From: Nectonema munidae
Lineage: Eukaryota; Nematomorpha; Nectonematoida; Nectonematidae
NCBI GenBank assembly: GCA_030549495.1
Contig: JAUIRK010000052.1
Span: 62,001-126,000 of the forward strand
Direction: 5' to 3'
Length of the DNA stretch: 64,000 nt
The notes beneath the pieces were generated by a model. It was not told where the DNA came from. It saw only the letters and a program-made list of their open reading frames with translations, and did no database searches. Shown one piece after another: positions 1 through 11,879 of the stretch (its first letter is position 1; each line of letters begins with the position of its first letter). The position numbers and the translations under genes were made by a program.

Positions 1-239
1 TTAGATTTGTTTGTGTTGCATGTTTCATATGTTTTGTGGCTCATCAATTATGGAAGTTTCATCTTGAAGTTGTTGAAACTCGAAAAGTTCTTTTTTCTTG
101 AAAATACAGAGAAACTTTCTCAAAAATTTTGCTATGACATAAGATTCTATGAAGTAGATGAAATCAAAGGCCAATAATAATTGGAGCATAAAGATAGATT
201 ATACATAGATCTCATATACCAAAATTATTCATTCTATAA

Positions 240-775
240 ATATTTTTAATGTTGCATATATATTTCAACTATGCTGAATTCAGTGGTGATGTCTATTTTG
301 TTTAATCAAAATCAATGAAACTTGTCAAAAGAATGATTTATATTTAACAGCTCATCTCAAAAAGAACTTTTTACTTAAATAATTATAAACTTTTTTATAC
401 ACAAATATACCCATTTTTCAAGTATGCAGAATTCAGTGGTGTTATATACATATTTTATCAAAATCAATCAAACCTGTCAAAAAATTGATTTATCTCAAAA
501 AGAAACATTTTATCCAAATAATTATATAAAGTTTTTTACACATATATACCCATTTTAAAGTACCCTGTGTTTACTTGTGATATTCATTTTTATGAAAATC
601 AGTAAAACCTAACAAAAAATAATTTAAATATGACAGCCCATGCAAAATTATAATTTTATTCTTATAAAAAGCTTTTTTATACATATATACCCATTTTCAA
701 ATATGTGGAATTTAATGGTGATGTTCATTTTTTTATGAAATCAATTAAACGTGTCAAAAAAATCGATTAAACCTA
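240..775. repeat. Tandem array, about 140 bp unit, four copies
   Basis: Diverged repeats recur at about 270, 416, 555 and 692, marked by a GAATTCAGTGGTGAT-like segment followed by AAAATCAAT and a CCTGTCAAAAAA-like stretch. Spacing 146, 139 and 137 bp. No coding content. Confidence 0.6.
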
Positions 776-1780
776 TCAATCAATGTAAAATATATAAACT
801 TCAAAATACATTCTACTCGCAGTATTTCTCTGCAAGTAAATTAAGTCGGTAAATTAGGTATCTTGATAGGACCTCCATCGTTTTGGCTATAAATTCGTTA
901 TCGGCTCGTAATCTCAGTCATTTCTTTTATACTTTACAGTTTTGCTATTCATTCAATTATGATCCTATCTTGGGAGCCTTTTTTCATTAGAAATTTTTCT
1001 TCAATGTGTTTTTGAAAAATTTTTCTTCTCTCAAAGCATTCCGATTAAAGAATCTTCTTGATCATCTTAGCTTTTTTTTTTATCAGTATCGTGTATTTTA
1101 TTATCAGGTGATATGAAGATAAATTCAGCCTGAATATTTGATAATCAATCCCAGTTCATAGGTTTTTTTCTGATGAATCATTCGCGATGTTCATTGTTCA
1201 ATTACAAAAAGTTGCCCACCTTTATCTAAAAGATTCTCTTTTTCACGCAAAAGCGAAAAAATGGATAAATTTAATTTAATTTCAAAAATACCTTGATATT
1301 AACTAATTTCTCACATAATGATAATTGTAATCCTCGATGATAAGCTATACATTTAAAGATTTTTCATTTGTAAAAGAAGAACTTCTTTTTCACGGTCAAT
1401 ATCATTTTTGAAGAAATATTAGATCATTACACCACTTCATAGGACCTAGTTCATTAGAACATGGTAGATATTCCATTTGGTCAAGATACATATTTTTTAA
1501 TTATTGCTTTTGATCACATCTTCACTTTTCAATTAGTTTTCAGGTTGCTTCCTTCTCTCATACTAATCTTCAAAAGATTTTATAATACGTTTTATTTTTT
1601 TGAAGTAAATATTTCATACTCAGCATGATTAAAGAAAGTATTATAAGCCAAAATATACAAACAAAAATTCTATTTTTACTCTATAATTAATATATTACTT
1701 TTATGAAAAGATTTTACAGAACTGATTATCAGGCATTCATAACTAATTCAATTCCCACTTCTTCAGATATTTTTTAGCCG
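776..1780. other. AT-rich sequence without recognised features
   Basis: I see no convincing exon, repeat copy or promoter here on either strand. Confidence 0.5.
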
Positions 1781-1789
1781 TATTAGCCA

Positions 1790-2775
1790 AAATGGAGTAC
1801 AGAAATAAAATAATCATAGTCGATTTGGTATAAAAACAGACATTTTATTTTTTTAAAAATAATTTTGAAGAGAGTATCTAGAAGTAAGTCGCAAATCTGA
1901 TTGAAGCTTTCAGATATTTTAAAACCATAAATGCCAAACCTGAGTCCAAAAATGAAACCTGCATCTTCCATTTGGCTTAAAAACAGATATTTTATTTAAA
2001 TTTCAAAAATATTTCTGTAGACATTAGACGTAAATCGAACATTTGATTGACACTTTCAGACATTTAAAACCTCTAAATGCAAAAAATGATTTCAGAAATA
2101 AAACTAGCATCGTTGATTTGGTATAAAAACATATATTTCATGTAAAATTAGAGAAAATATTTTTGGAGATAGTTTTCAGACGTAAACCGCAAATGTGATT
2201 GACACTAGCAGTAAAACCTTTAAATGCGAAAACTGAGTCCAGAAATGAAACTAGCATGATCGATTTGTATAAAAACATATATTTCATGTAAAATTTGTAT
2301 CGACATTTTTGGAGACAAATTTTAGAACTAAACCGCAAATTTGATTGATACCTATATAGGTATTTTCAGATCCTGCAAAAATTGAGGCCATAAATGAAAC
2401 AATTATGGTTGATTTGGTTTAAAAATATACATTTCATATAAAATTTGAGATATGTTTGAAAACCGTTTTCAGACCACATATTTTATTGACGCTTGCAGAT
2501 ATTTTTAAACTTTAAAAGCAAAAACTGAGTCCAGAAATGAAACTAGCATGGTTGAAACATATATTTCATCTAAACTTAGAGAGAATATTTGTATAGATAG
2601 TTTTCAGACGTAAACCGTAAATTTGATTGACACTGACAGATATTTTAAAACTTCTAAATATGAAAACTGAGTTCAGAAATGAAACCAGCATGATTGATTT
2701 CGTATAAAAACATAATTTTTATTGAAGCAAAGGGGGGCGGGTGTTTTACGCCCCCCCCCCCCCCCACCACTAATA
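1790..2775. repeat. Array of ~147 bp monomers, end of a fold-back-type element
   Basis: Six or more monomers marked by AAATGAAACTAGCATGRTTG and ACGTAAACCGCAAATTTGATTG. The start points are spaced 147, 148, 149, 142 and 141 bp. The array ends at a G/C-rich segment (GGGGGGCGGG ... poly-C) followed by ACTAATAAGGTTAA. The same end is seen near 61.13 kb, so this is a partial copy of the fold-back family. Confidence 0.7.
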
Positions 2776-3368
2776 AGGTTAAATTGAAAAATTAGTTTAT
2801 TTCATATAAAGTGGAACAATAATTTAATACATTCCACAACTAATAAGAAGATTTATTTACCAATCAATCACTTGTAAAATAATGGCACACAAGATAAATG
2901 AGTTAGATCAAAATTTGACAAAACAGTCATTATTATATAAAAGTAAAATAGGATTCAAGTAAGAAAAATGTACCTCAAAAGGTTTAAAGAAACGCGCTTC
3001 AAGAAATACTTTAGTTAATAGTAAAAAGGGCTATACATAATGATGAAAATATTTAAAAAAAAAGAACAATGTTAAATTTAAGCAAAGTACAATTTTTTAC
3101 ATGAATTATTATTAGTATAATAATCATATAAAATAAAGTAACAAAAAATAATAACATGGCTCATAAAAAATATTAAAAGTCTTAGCAAAAGCCATTTACA
3201 GCATTAATTTTAAAATGAAAGTAAGTGTAGCAATTATATCATGAAGAAAACATAATTCCAAAAGAAAAAAAAGTCATGCTTTGAAGTGTTATAAAGATAA
3301 TATGGTGATATGGAAAAGTGGGTTTCATTTTTGGAATCAGACGCAACAAGTTAGTTTGAAATATGCTA
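2776..3368. other. AT-rich flank and 3' side of the Ly6-type gene
   Basis: Would contain the 3' UTR of the minus-strand Ly6-type gene. No canonical AATAAA was picked out close to the stop. Nothing else recognised. Confidence 0.4.
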
Positions 3369-3502
3369 TCACTCATTTAAAATTTGGGAGTTGCAAAAGG
3401 ATTTATTGCAGGAGTTTATGCAAACCTTTACTCGATTTCGTATGATGCATTGATTTCTCAGTTTGATCCTGCTACAACTTCTAGTCAAGCTTAGTGTTTC
3501 AT
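3369..3502 (-). CDS. Ly6-type gene exon 3 (C-terminal)
   Basis: Codes ETLSLTRSCSRI onward to VCINSCNKSFCNSQILNE and a TGA stop. It supplies the last five cysteines and the terminal Cys-Asn typical of the fold. Acceptor CTTTTATAG; begins with AT, which completes the codon left by exon 2. Confidence 0.85.
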
Positions 3503-6395
3503 CTATAAAAGAGTCAAAATGAAGTATAAATAGTATTGCATCAAACATATCTTAAATACCCTTGGACAATTATTTAGAGTTATAGTAAAATGGGTTATTT
3601 ATTCATGAACTGAAATGATGTTTAACAAAAAATTATTAAGGTAAAGGTAATGTACACCGTGCAGTGTTTTCATCGAAAAGGAACAATTGCGCCGCTTATA
3701 TCGAAGCATGTGGAAAGGAGGCTTCACGCGGGATCGAACCCAAGACCTTGAGTTATCGAATCCAGCATTTAACCAACCCTACTCACGGCCCCAACACTTT
3801 ATTATCTTAAACAAACTTCGCTTGACAAATTATTATTACTTGTTTATTATCTAATTCTTCGTTGTGAAATGCCATAGCACTATTTTTCAAGTAATATTTA
3901 CAAGAATTTTATTTAAATTTTGAGATTTAAATACAAAATTTAGAGGTTTTTTTAACAAATAAAAAAATGTCTTATTAGCGAAGAATTCAAATGGATTCAA
4001 CCCCAAAAGTGAATTTAAGTCGATTTAACTAGGAAGTTATGTCGCCCTAGAGTTCATCATATAAAGTTATTATATTTTCTTTTCGTATCCTTCTAATATT
4101 TGCGTCATTTCTTCAAATCTGTTGATCTAAAATAAATAGATTCCTTATAACAAGATTGTCAGCATTTAAATATTTATTTTTTTGATTAAAGTGACTCAGG
4201 TATTCGCATAAATACGACTGCTTCACGGAATCATGCATTTTGTAGGCCTTACTTTTGAGATTCTGAACGACTGTTGTGAGGCAGTAGGGAAGCGAATTTG
4301 TAGGACAGATTTTTTTGTTTTGCGGTTTATAGAAGCAAGTTTCGTCGAAATTTGAATTGCATTGATAGCACTCGATGCCAATAACTTAAACAAAAATATT
4401 GTAAAGTTTTCCAAAGAAGTCCTATTACACTTTGCGCTTCTATTATGTAATTATGAGCAAAAAAGTTGAAATGCTGGAGTGAATCCAAGACCATCTGCAA
4501 TCGAAACGAGGTTTTAGAAAATACTACCCAGGCGCGCTCAAAATAGGAAAGAAAGAGTTTCAAGGAATTCCTAATAAAGAATCTGTTTTAGCTCAATTTT
4601 TTCGATTTGACTTAATTTTGTTGATTTGGTTCAGAGTGCGAAGTAGAAAATTTTCACTGGGGGGGGGGGGGGTGCCTGCGTGTGTGTCCCCCTCACATAG
4701 AAGCCCAACATTGTGGGAACGTCCCATGGGTCTACTTCTACAAAAAGTCAAAACCTCAAATAAAAGTCGCGTGCTGGTGCGCATGTCTAAAGCTACAGCA
4801 CTACACTGCTTACATTTTGAGATGGATACCATATGTTCTATAGATCTATCATTGAGCATGGGAGAATCTGTCATTGGGAGGGGCGAATCCCCCCTTACTT
4901 CGCACCCTCATTTGGTCCAAATTCTCTCACATATTGATTTGAAATTCAAGACTGCCAAGTGTCATATTTGGCATAATCAAGATACTAATGTTGACAATAA
5001 AAAAAAAGTTATCTTAAATATCAAATTTTATTAGATTTGTTTGCTAGATAATTTTAACAAGTTTAAATAAAATTCAAAATATCCATTTATGAAATTATTG
5101 ATTAAAATCAAATATATTAAAGTATGAAAAATGAAGTGAAACATTTAGAATCTCTGTATGAAAATATTTAATAATGAAGTCTAAAATAATTTAACCAAAG
5201 TAAAATCCAACTTCACCTTTTTTTAATTAATAAGATCTTTTCTTCCTGCACCAATTACTTCTTGCTTTGCTAAAATCTTTGAGAAAGTTATATTTAAATA
5301 AACTTTTTTACCTCATAGAAAAATATAGCTTATTACCCTCATTTCATATGGGATTTTTAAAGAGTCGTTCTACACAAGACGCTGTATTTTCACCTTTGTA
5401 CTCTAGAAATCGTAGTACTATAAGTATTTTTTGGATTTTAAACAGACCTTCAACACAGTCAACCATTTGGATACTATTACGAAAACTTCACCGATTTGGA
5501 TTCCGTGGAACTTTTTTGAATGGTTTATTTTATCATCTTTTACTTTTTCCCCTCCTTTCCAATTCTATCGTATGGGTCCTATAAATTGTTTTTACTTTTC
5601 ATCAATGATGTAATGATTCAGGTATCTAACGCAAAATTTTTATTGTATGCCGATGATGTGCTGAATCACTTATAAACTTCCTCATTTTTATATCGACGAC
5701 TGTGTAAATCAGTGGTTCCCAACCTTTTTTATCCCGTTCCCCCTTTTTCAGTCACTTTTTTACCTGTGGACCCCTACAACTGAATAGTTTGAGCCAACAA
5801 GATTAATCAAATTTTTTATGCAAAAAATGATTCTAGTCATCTGATTAAATCGTATGCTTATTCATATGAAATCAGAGAAATCGTAAAGCCTAACATAACA
5901 TGTGAATAAAAATTTTTTCCAATTAAAATATAAATTTTTCAAAAATATTGTAACTAATAAAAAGGATATATAAACATTGAAAATATGAAACTTTAAAAAA
6001 GGGAAGAAAATATTTATTTAAAAAAGCTCTAAATATATATATTTATATTGATTTGGAAAATAGAGTATATTAAAGGAGATTCAGCATAAGTAGTTTTAAG
6101 TAGAATTTCCATGGACCCCTTGAAATTCTTCCATGGACCGTCGGTTGGGAACCACTGGACTGTAAATAAAGTCAATCATCTCCTCGAAAAATTGCATCAC
6201 TGCACCTTAGTAAATAAAATACCCCTAAATCACTACAAACGCAAGCTTGAGTAGTCTTTTCCTTTTTCCTGGGTTTACGTGAACTTAATTTTACTTATAG
6301 TCAATAATTTCAAATATTTAGAGAATATTTTTGATTCTGGGAAAGTACATATCAGAAAGAAAGAAAGATTTATTTACTATTCACTTTTACATAGG

Positions 6396-6426
<31 letters not shown>

Positions 6427-9400
6427 TAATCATAAATAAAATGACTATAACAGTTTAATATATAATTGAAGGTTGTAAAAAAAAAAAAGTAAAAGAATAT
6501 ATAGATGTATAAACAAAACAAAATTCAAAAGAAAAGTACCTTTAAAAATAAAAAGTATCTTAAGAAGTAAATTAAAAAAAAAAAATAAAAATTCAATACC
6601 CCAATTACTTTATCTTAATAAATTAAAGTGTAAACAGGATATAATTCTAGTTTTTTTTTATTAAAGTATTTTTGAGTACATATTTCCAACTTATCCAAAC
6701 TTTTTTTTTTATCATAGGAGTACCATATTCAATCTAAGATTACCTTTTATAAAATAAAAGCAAAAGCCTTATTAAAAAAATTCAATTCCAACTTTAAGTA
6801 AAAAGGTATTATATTCTTATTAAATAATCTCCTTTTTGAAAATGTGTCCTGAAAAAGAAATTATAAATTATTCTATTATTCTTATCTATATAAGCTATTT
6901 AAATTTTTTTCTAAATTACATCTATAAACTAAACAAAATATATTTATTCTAATATTACTTCCTTTAGTGGTTTTTGTAAATATTTACTTATTTAGGTTAT
7001 CTATAACTAATTAGCTTTTTGGTAAATAAAAGTCTATAAAATATATTACTATTGGAGTATAAAATTAAAATTGAAAACCCCCTACCAAAAATTCGACATA
7101 CAACTTTCTTTATCAGATATTCTTTACATTCAATCAACATATTTTCATTTTGATAATAATATCCTTATAAAAAAATATATTTTTTATTTATTTTTATAAT
7201 TTTATTAATTAAATATTAAATTCATTCAACTTTTTCAAGTTTATAGTATTTAAAATTTTGAAAATTTTTAAAATTTAGATATAGTTGGAAGGTTTTTTTG
7301 TTTTAAATTATTTTTATTTCGTATATCCTTTGAAATATTAAATAATATATTTTTTTTAACACCATATCTCATTTATTCAAAAAAATATTTAATCTTTCTT
7401 TCAGAGTAAAGATTTAAAATAAAGTTTAAAAAATAAAATTTTGGTATTTAAATTTGTTAGATAAAATTAAATTTTTTTCATTTTTATTTTCCTTTTCCTA
7501 CTTAATTTTTTTTTTTAATATTGTTGCCTTTTTTAATATCTTTTTTAAATTTTTTAATAGTGTTTAAAAAAATAATATTATAGTATTTATTTTTATTCTA
7601 ACTTCTTAAATTTTTAATTTTTTTATTTTTTTTATTTTTTTTATTTAGTGAGGTTTTTGATAAAAGTCAGGTTTTATTCGTTTTAAATTTATAGAATTTG
7701 TTTTTGTAAGGTTTTAGTATAAGTATAGTAAAAAATTATTATTATTTTTTTATAATAAACATTATTTTCTTTTAGTTTAGAAATTATTAAATCACAATAT
7801 TTTTTCTATTGTTTATTAGGTAAAAAACAATTTGTTTTTTTTATTTTTATAGGTATTCAAAATCATATCAACTAAATCCATTATTACATAAAACCTATCC
7901 CCATTATTTTCTTTTTATATAAAAATATATTTCTACTTTATCATAAATTGGTTATTTGAAATATAATTATTTGGTTTATATTTGTTTAATATATTAATAC
8001 TTATTAATTACCTATTCTAAGTTATCTATATAAATTAGAATTAAATTTTAAATATTTATTTTATTATATTTTATTAATATTTAGTATATTTGTATATTTT
8101 TTATTTTAATTATAAATAAAAATTTTTGTTATAACTTTTTTCTTAGGTTTTTTAAAGTTAGAGGTTAATTATAATATTTATTTGAATTTATACAATTTTT
8201 TTTTATTTTAATTTTATTTTATTTGTTTTAAAATTATTTAAAATATTTAATATTGAGATAATAGTATTTATTTAGTTCTATTAGGAAATATTTTTATATT
8301 GTTTTTAATATTTAAGTATTTTTTTTTTAGTTTTCTTTGTTGTGAATTATTTTATTAGTTGCCATATTATATTAAATTTTTTGGTTTCTAAATTTTTTGA
8401 AGGGTTTAGTATTATAAAAATCTTCAAATTTATTATCTAATCCTATATCTTTTATAAAAATTTATATTAATAATTATTATGTTTATATTTTTGTATTTTT
8501 TTATAAATTTTTTATATAAATAAATATTGTTTATTTATTTTTTTAATTATAATTTTTTATTTCAAAAGTTCATTTTGTTTAAATTTTTGTCTAAAATAAA
8601 ACTTCGGTTTATATTAAACAAGTTTGTTTTTGGAGGCAGAGAACAACAACAGTTCTTGTCTATTAACTTTTAGGTAAATTGGTTCCTAGTCATATCTAAG
8701 TACCCTGTGTACGTCTATATATTGAACTTATAAAATATACATATATATCTATATACTTTTCTTGTATCTATTTTTGATACATATATCTCGCTTAAAGTTG
8801 ATCATTGATGGTAATTTTGTTACCTTTGTTATCCTTTTTTATATATTAAGTCCATAGGTAATTTGAAACTTATTTCATTATTTTCATTTTATAAATTCAA
8901 TTAATTAATATTCTAAGAATTTAAAAACTTTTGTTAAAAAAAAATTTGTATATTTTAATATAGAATAATTTGTTTCTTAAAATAAATAATGTAGTCTAAT
9001 TTAATAAAATAAAAATAATATAGGAATGATACTCTTAATTGAATGTGTTATAGGAGAATTGTAGAGCTCTTTTGTGCTATAAATGGAAACTTTTTAAAAT
9101 TATGTAAAGGAGAAAATTTGTTGAAATTTTATAAAAAAAACTCACTAAAAAATCATATTTTTTTTCATAATAAAATAAGCAAATACTTTACTAAGTTAAG
9201 TCATATTAAATGAAGTTTTTATGATTAAGTTCGTTTATTTGAACAACCCTTTTTAGTTAGTTTGTGATGAAAACTTTTAATCAAAAAAGGGTGATTCGAA
9301 AAAGGCTAGTACACGTCAAAAGTCTAAACAGTTATAATTTATGGTGATTTTTGGTCAAGAGAAAAAGTTTATACTATTGAAAGTAAGAAATCTTGAAAAG

Positions 9401-10423
9401 TGTGTGTATGAAGATGAATAGAATGAAGAATAGATTAAGAGAAATTAATATAGGATTTGATATCTTTAAAAATATTCTTTTTTGATTAGGACATTAAAAT
9501 TTGTTCACTGATGTTAAGAGAGAATGTCCTTATAAAGCCCTCTGTTGACATGGATCCATACGATATTTTTCTTAAAAATCTATTTTTGCCAAAATCTTCA
9601 TACTTTTCAACTTTTGTATTGGCTTGAAGTAATCTTATAAAAATTTGGTTATATCTAGAGAGGGGTATCATATGTGAGCGAATTTAGTTGCCAAGAACTA
9701 ACTCCAGATGGAAAAGATATTTTATTAACAAACTTTGAAAAATTATATTATTTCAGTGATATCAGAGGCATTTATTTTTTTTTAATTAAAACATTAAATT
9801 CACTAAACTAATCCTTTTTGTTTTTAATTTTTATATTATTTTTCATTGATTCACTATCTGAAGTATCTTCACTTACAATTTTGTGTAGGTAAAAATTAAA
9901 AAAAACATTTTAATAATTATAATAATCATTTTATTATATAACTAATTCATCTCCAAGAAAATTAATAATAACCAATCTCTAGTAATATAATTATTTTCAG
10001 AGAATTAAAGTTATGAACAAAATTTGTACCAAGTGATTGATCGGAAATTCTACGAAACTTTCAATATTCAAAGCAGAACCAAAAAGTTTTCTATGTTTCT
10101 CATCACCTTCCTCACAATACATAGAAGAATGTCTTATAACTAATTTCCAACGGTCACATGATTATGGGATAAATAAATTTTAATAAAAAATATGACATTT
10201 GGTCAAGTTTCTTACACAAAGAAAGCATCTTTTAAACTCGATTGCAAGAATGATAAGCGTCTATGTTCTTTTTGAAAAAAATGTGGAAGTTTAATATATC
10301 AGTAAAGTTAAATGGACTAATTTAGATAACTAGTTATTTAGTGAAATGAATACAATTAAGACGTATACCTGTTGTTGCAAAGAAGGAAGAAGCGATGAGT
10401 AGAAGTGGGAAAAGGAGTTTCAT
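3369..10423 (-). CDS. Secreted Ly6/quiver-type three-finger protein (3 exons, 106 residues)
   Basis: Assembled from three short exons at 10369-10423, 4253-4384 and 3369-3502; both introns are phase 1, the usual arrangement in Ly6 genes. Residues 1-18 form a signal peptide. The mature part has ten cysteines at 24, 27, 35, 45, 53, 72, 81, 90, 94 and 99, opening ECYQC and closing FCN, the Ly6/uPAR signature. No hydrophobic GPI-type tail follows, so a secreted form is likely. Family members bind receptors or channels outside the cell; the partner here is unknown. A TATAAA lies about 100 bp upstream of the ATG. The first intron (about 6 kb) holds a LINE with a hAT insertion. Assignment of exon 1 rests on phase, strand and signal-peptide logic; exons 2 and 3 are firmer. 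Confidence 0.78.
3638..3792 (-). repeat. tRNA-derived SINE, family 1
   Basis: Read on the minus strand it begins GGGGCCGTGAGTAGGGTTGG (A-box-like) and has GGTCTTGGGTTCGATCCCGC (B box). It continues to the family body with TTCGATATAAGCGGCGCAATTG and ends in CTTTACC-like sequence. At least seven other copies occur in the window. Confidence 0.8.
4253..4384 (-). CDS. Ly6-type gene exon 2
   Basis: Codes IGIECYQCNSNFDETC through CLTTVVQNLK, holding five of the ten cysteines. Acceptor TTTGTTTAAG, strong donor AAAA|GTAAGG. 132 bp, two bases in and one base out. The open frames in the other two phases here are shadows. Confidence 0.85.
4622..4922. mobile_element. Short non-autonomous DNA element with imperfect inverted ends
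   Basis: The left end TTGGTTCAGAGTGCGAAGTA is inverted at the right end as TACTTCGCACCCTCATTTGGTCCAA. About 300 bp, with a run of 14 G inside. Open frames on both strands (about 93 and 138 codons) follow from its higher GC and are probably not genes. Confidence 0.5.
5231..6360 (+). mobile_element. Decayed non-LTR retrotransposon (LINE) reverse transcriptase, interrupted
   Basis: Translated pieces give LLPSFHMGFLKSRSTQDAVF, DFKQTFNTVNH and SNAKFLLYADDVLNHL, the fingers and YADD active-site motif of a Jockey/CR1-like RT. After a hAT insertion at 5710-6157 the frame resumes with VNKVNHLLEKLHH and NNFKYLENIFDSG. At least one frameshift separates the pieces. It lies in the first intron of the Ly6-type gene, on the opposite strand. 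Confidence 0.8.
5710..6157. mobile_element. hAT-type non-autonomous element inserted in the LINE
   Basis: 448 bp with 15 bp inverted ends CAGTGGTTCCCAACC and GGTTGGGAACCACTG. Flanks GACTGTGTAAAT and GACTGTAAAT look like an imperfect target duplication. Contains ATGGACCCCTTGAAATTC-type sequence common in such elements. Confidence 0.8.
6361..8640. other. Extremely AT-rich block
   Basis: Long runs of A, T and TTTTTATTTA-like words, an (AT)n stretch at 6402-6427, and almost no G or C. No coding sense on either strand. It sits inside the Ly6-type intron. Confidence 0.6.
8641..10368. other. Intron sequence with no confident feature
   Basis: A 61-codon minus-strand open frame at 9486-9671 has a protein-like composition and an AG acceptor before LLQANTKVEKYEDFG, but nothing joins it to a neighbour, so it is not called as a gene. 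Confidence 0.4.
10369..10423 (-). CDS. Ly6-type gene exon 1: signal peptide
   Basis: Encodes MKLLFPLLLIASSFFATT plus one base, then the donor ACAACAG|GTATAC. A basic residue, a hydrophobic core and small residues before the end make a typical secretion signal. Phase 1 out, matching the two-base start of the Ly6 exon at 4384 (G plus TT gives Val). The distance to that exon is large, so an unseen alternative partner is possible. Confidence 0.7.
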
Positions 10424-10521
10424 TCTTTTAAAAAGTGTTGTGTGAAAAAGAGGCAAAAAAAGGCATTTATTTCTCAAGCATTTTTGCTCAGATTTTTTTC
10501 TTTCAGCGTTTAACGCTAACC

Positions 10522-10527
10522 TTTATA
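10522..10527 (-). promoter_or_regulatory. TATA box upstream of the Ly6-type gene
   Basis: TATAAA on the minus strand (context GCGTATAAAGG), 99 bp from the chosen ATG. This spacing would put the transcription start near 10495. The flanking sequence GCGTTAAACGC is a short palindrome. Function is inferred. Confidence 0.5.
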
Positions 10528-10817
10528 CGCTTCACTTTTTGTTGGAAAAGATTTATGCACTTTTGACGAATGCAATTTGAAGCATGAAATATCACAAAAA
10601 CTGCAGCAATTAAGAGAAAACGAATTCCACTTCTCTTTAAATATCTGTAGTGCATTCTCTCATACATATAGTGTTAGACATTCATAAAGCGGTTTTTATA
10701 AACCTTTGAAAGCTAACCTCATCAATGAAATTTTTATCTCTAATTTTACTAATCTTGATCTATACAAAAATATGTATTTTCTTTTTATTAATGATCCTGT
10801 TAATGTTTTGAATAAAG

Positions 10818-11614
10818 TTCTTCTTCTTCTTCTTCTTCTTCTTCTTCTTCTTCTTCTTCTTCTTCTTCTTCTTCTTCTTCTTCTTCTTCTTCTTCTTCTT
10901 CTTCTTCTTCTTCTTCTTCTTCCTTCTTCTTCTTCTTCTTCTTCTTCTTCTTCTTCTTCTTCTTCTTCTTCTTCTTCTTCTTCTTCTTCTTCTTCTTCTT
11001 CTTCTTCTTCTTCTTCTTCTTCTTCTTCTTCTTCTTCTTCTTCTTCTTCTTCTTCTTCTTCTTCTTCTTCTTCTTCTTCTTCTTCTTCTTCTTCTTCTTC
11101 TTCTTCTTCTTCTTCTTCTTCTTCTTCTTCTTCTTCTTCTTCTTCTTCTTCTTCTTCTTCTTCTTCTTCTTCTTCTTCTTCTTCTTCTTCTTCTTCTTCT
11201 TCTTCTTCTTCTTCTTCTTCTTCTTCTTCTTCTTCTTCTTCTTCTTCTTCTTCTTCTTCTTCTTCTTCTTCTTCTTCTTCTTCTTCTTCTTCTTCTTCTT
11301 CTTCTTCTTCTTCTTCTTCTTCTTCTTCTTCTTCTTCTTCTTCTTCTTCTTCTTCTTCTTCTTCTTCTTCTTCTTCTTCTTCTTCTTCTTCTTCTTCTTC
11401 TTCTTCTTCTTCTTCTTCTTCTTCTTCTTCTTCTTCTTCTTCTTCTTCTTCTTCTTCTTCTTCTTCTTCTTCTTCTTCTTCTTCTTCTTCTTCTTCTTCT
11501 TCTTCTTCTTCTTCTTCTTCTTCTTCTTCTTCTTCTTCTTCTTCTTCTTCTTCTTCTTCTTCTTCTTCTTCTTCTTCTTCTTCTTCTTCTTCTTCTTCTT
11601 CTTCTTCTTCTTCT
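10818..11614. repeat. Giant TTC/GAA trinucleotide microsatellite
   Basis: About 797 bp of (TTC)n on the plus strand, broken only by one extra C near 10922, leaving a pure tract of about 690 bp. It creates apparent poly-Ser/Leu and poly-Arg/Lys frames that are artefacts. Such polypurine-polypyrimidine tracts can form triplex DNA. Confidence 0.98.
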
Positions 11615-11879
11615 CATAAACTCAGTGCAGTGTAGAAAAGTGTTTCGTTTAATCCTAATCACTGATTCTCATTAAAATGGGTTTTAAAGCCTCTTCTCTT
11701 TCTCTTATACACTGATCTTCAAAAAATTTCAGAATGCCTGAGAAAAAAGTACAGCAAACGCTCTGAGATGCCACCTTCACATTGAAAAAGGCGGATTTGA
11801 GGAGAAGTCGTTAGAGAGGCGTTTCAAAGATTACGCTTTTTTTTATAACGTCACGGCTGCATTATAACTTGTTTATTTT

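Noticed and set aside
4593-5034. Open frames of 93 (minus) and 138 (plus) codons
   Set aside because: Both lie across a short inverted-end DNA element and a G run; the composition follows the repeat and no domain is seen.
10030-10139. Possible second exon after the signal-peptide exon (RHSSMYCEEGDEKHRKLF)
   Set aside because: Its phase fits by chance, but it has no domain and no onward exon; the Ly6 exons at 4.3 and 3.4 kb fit the same phase and give a complete recognised protein.
10706-11662. Two 300-codon open frames of poly-Ser/Leu and poly-Arg
   Set aside because: They are translations of the TTC/GAA microsatellite and have no other support.
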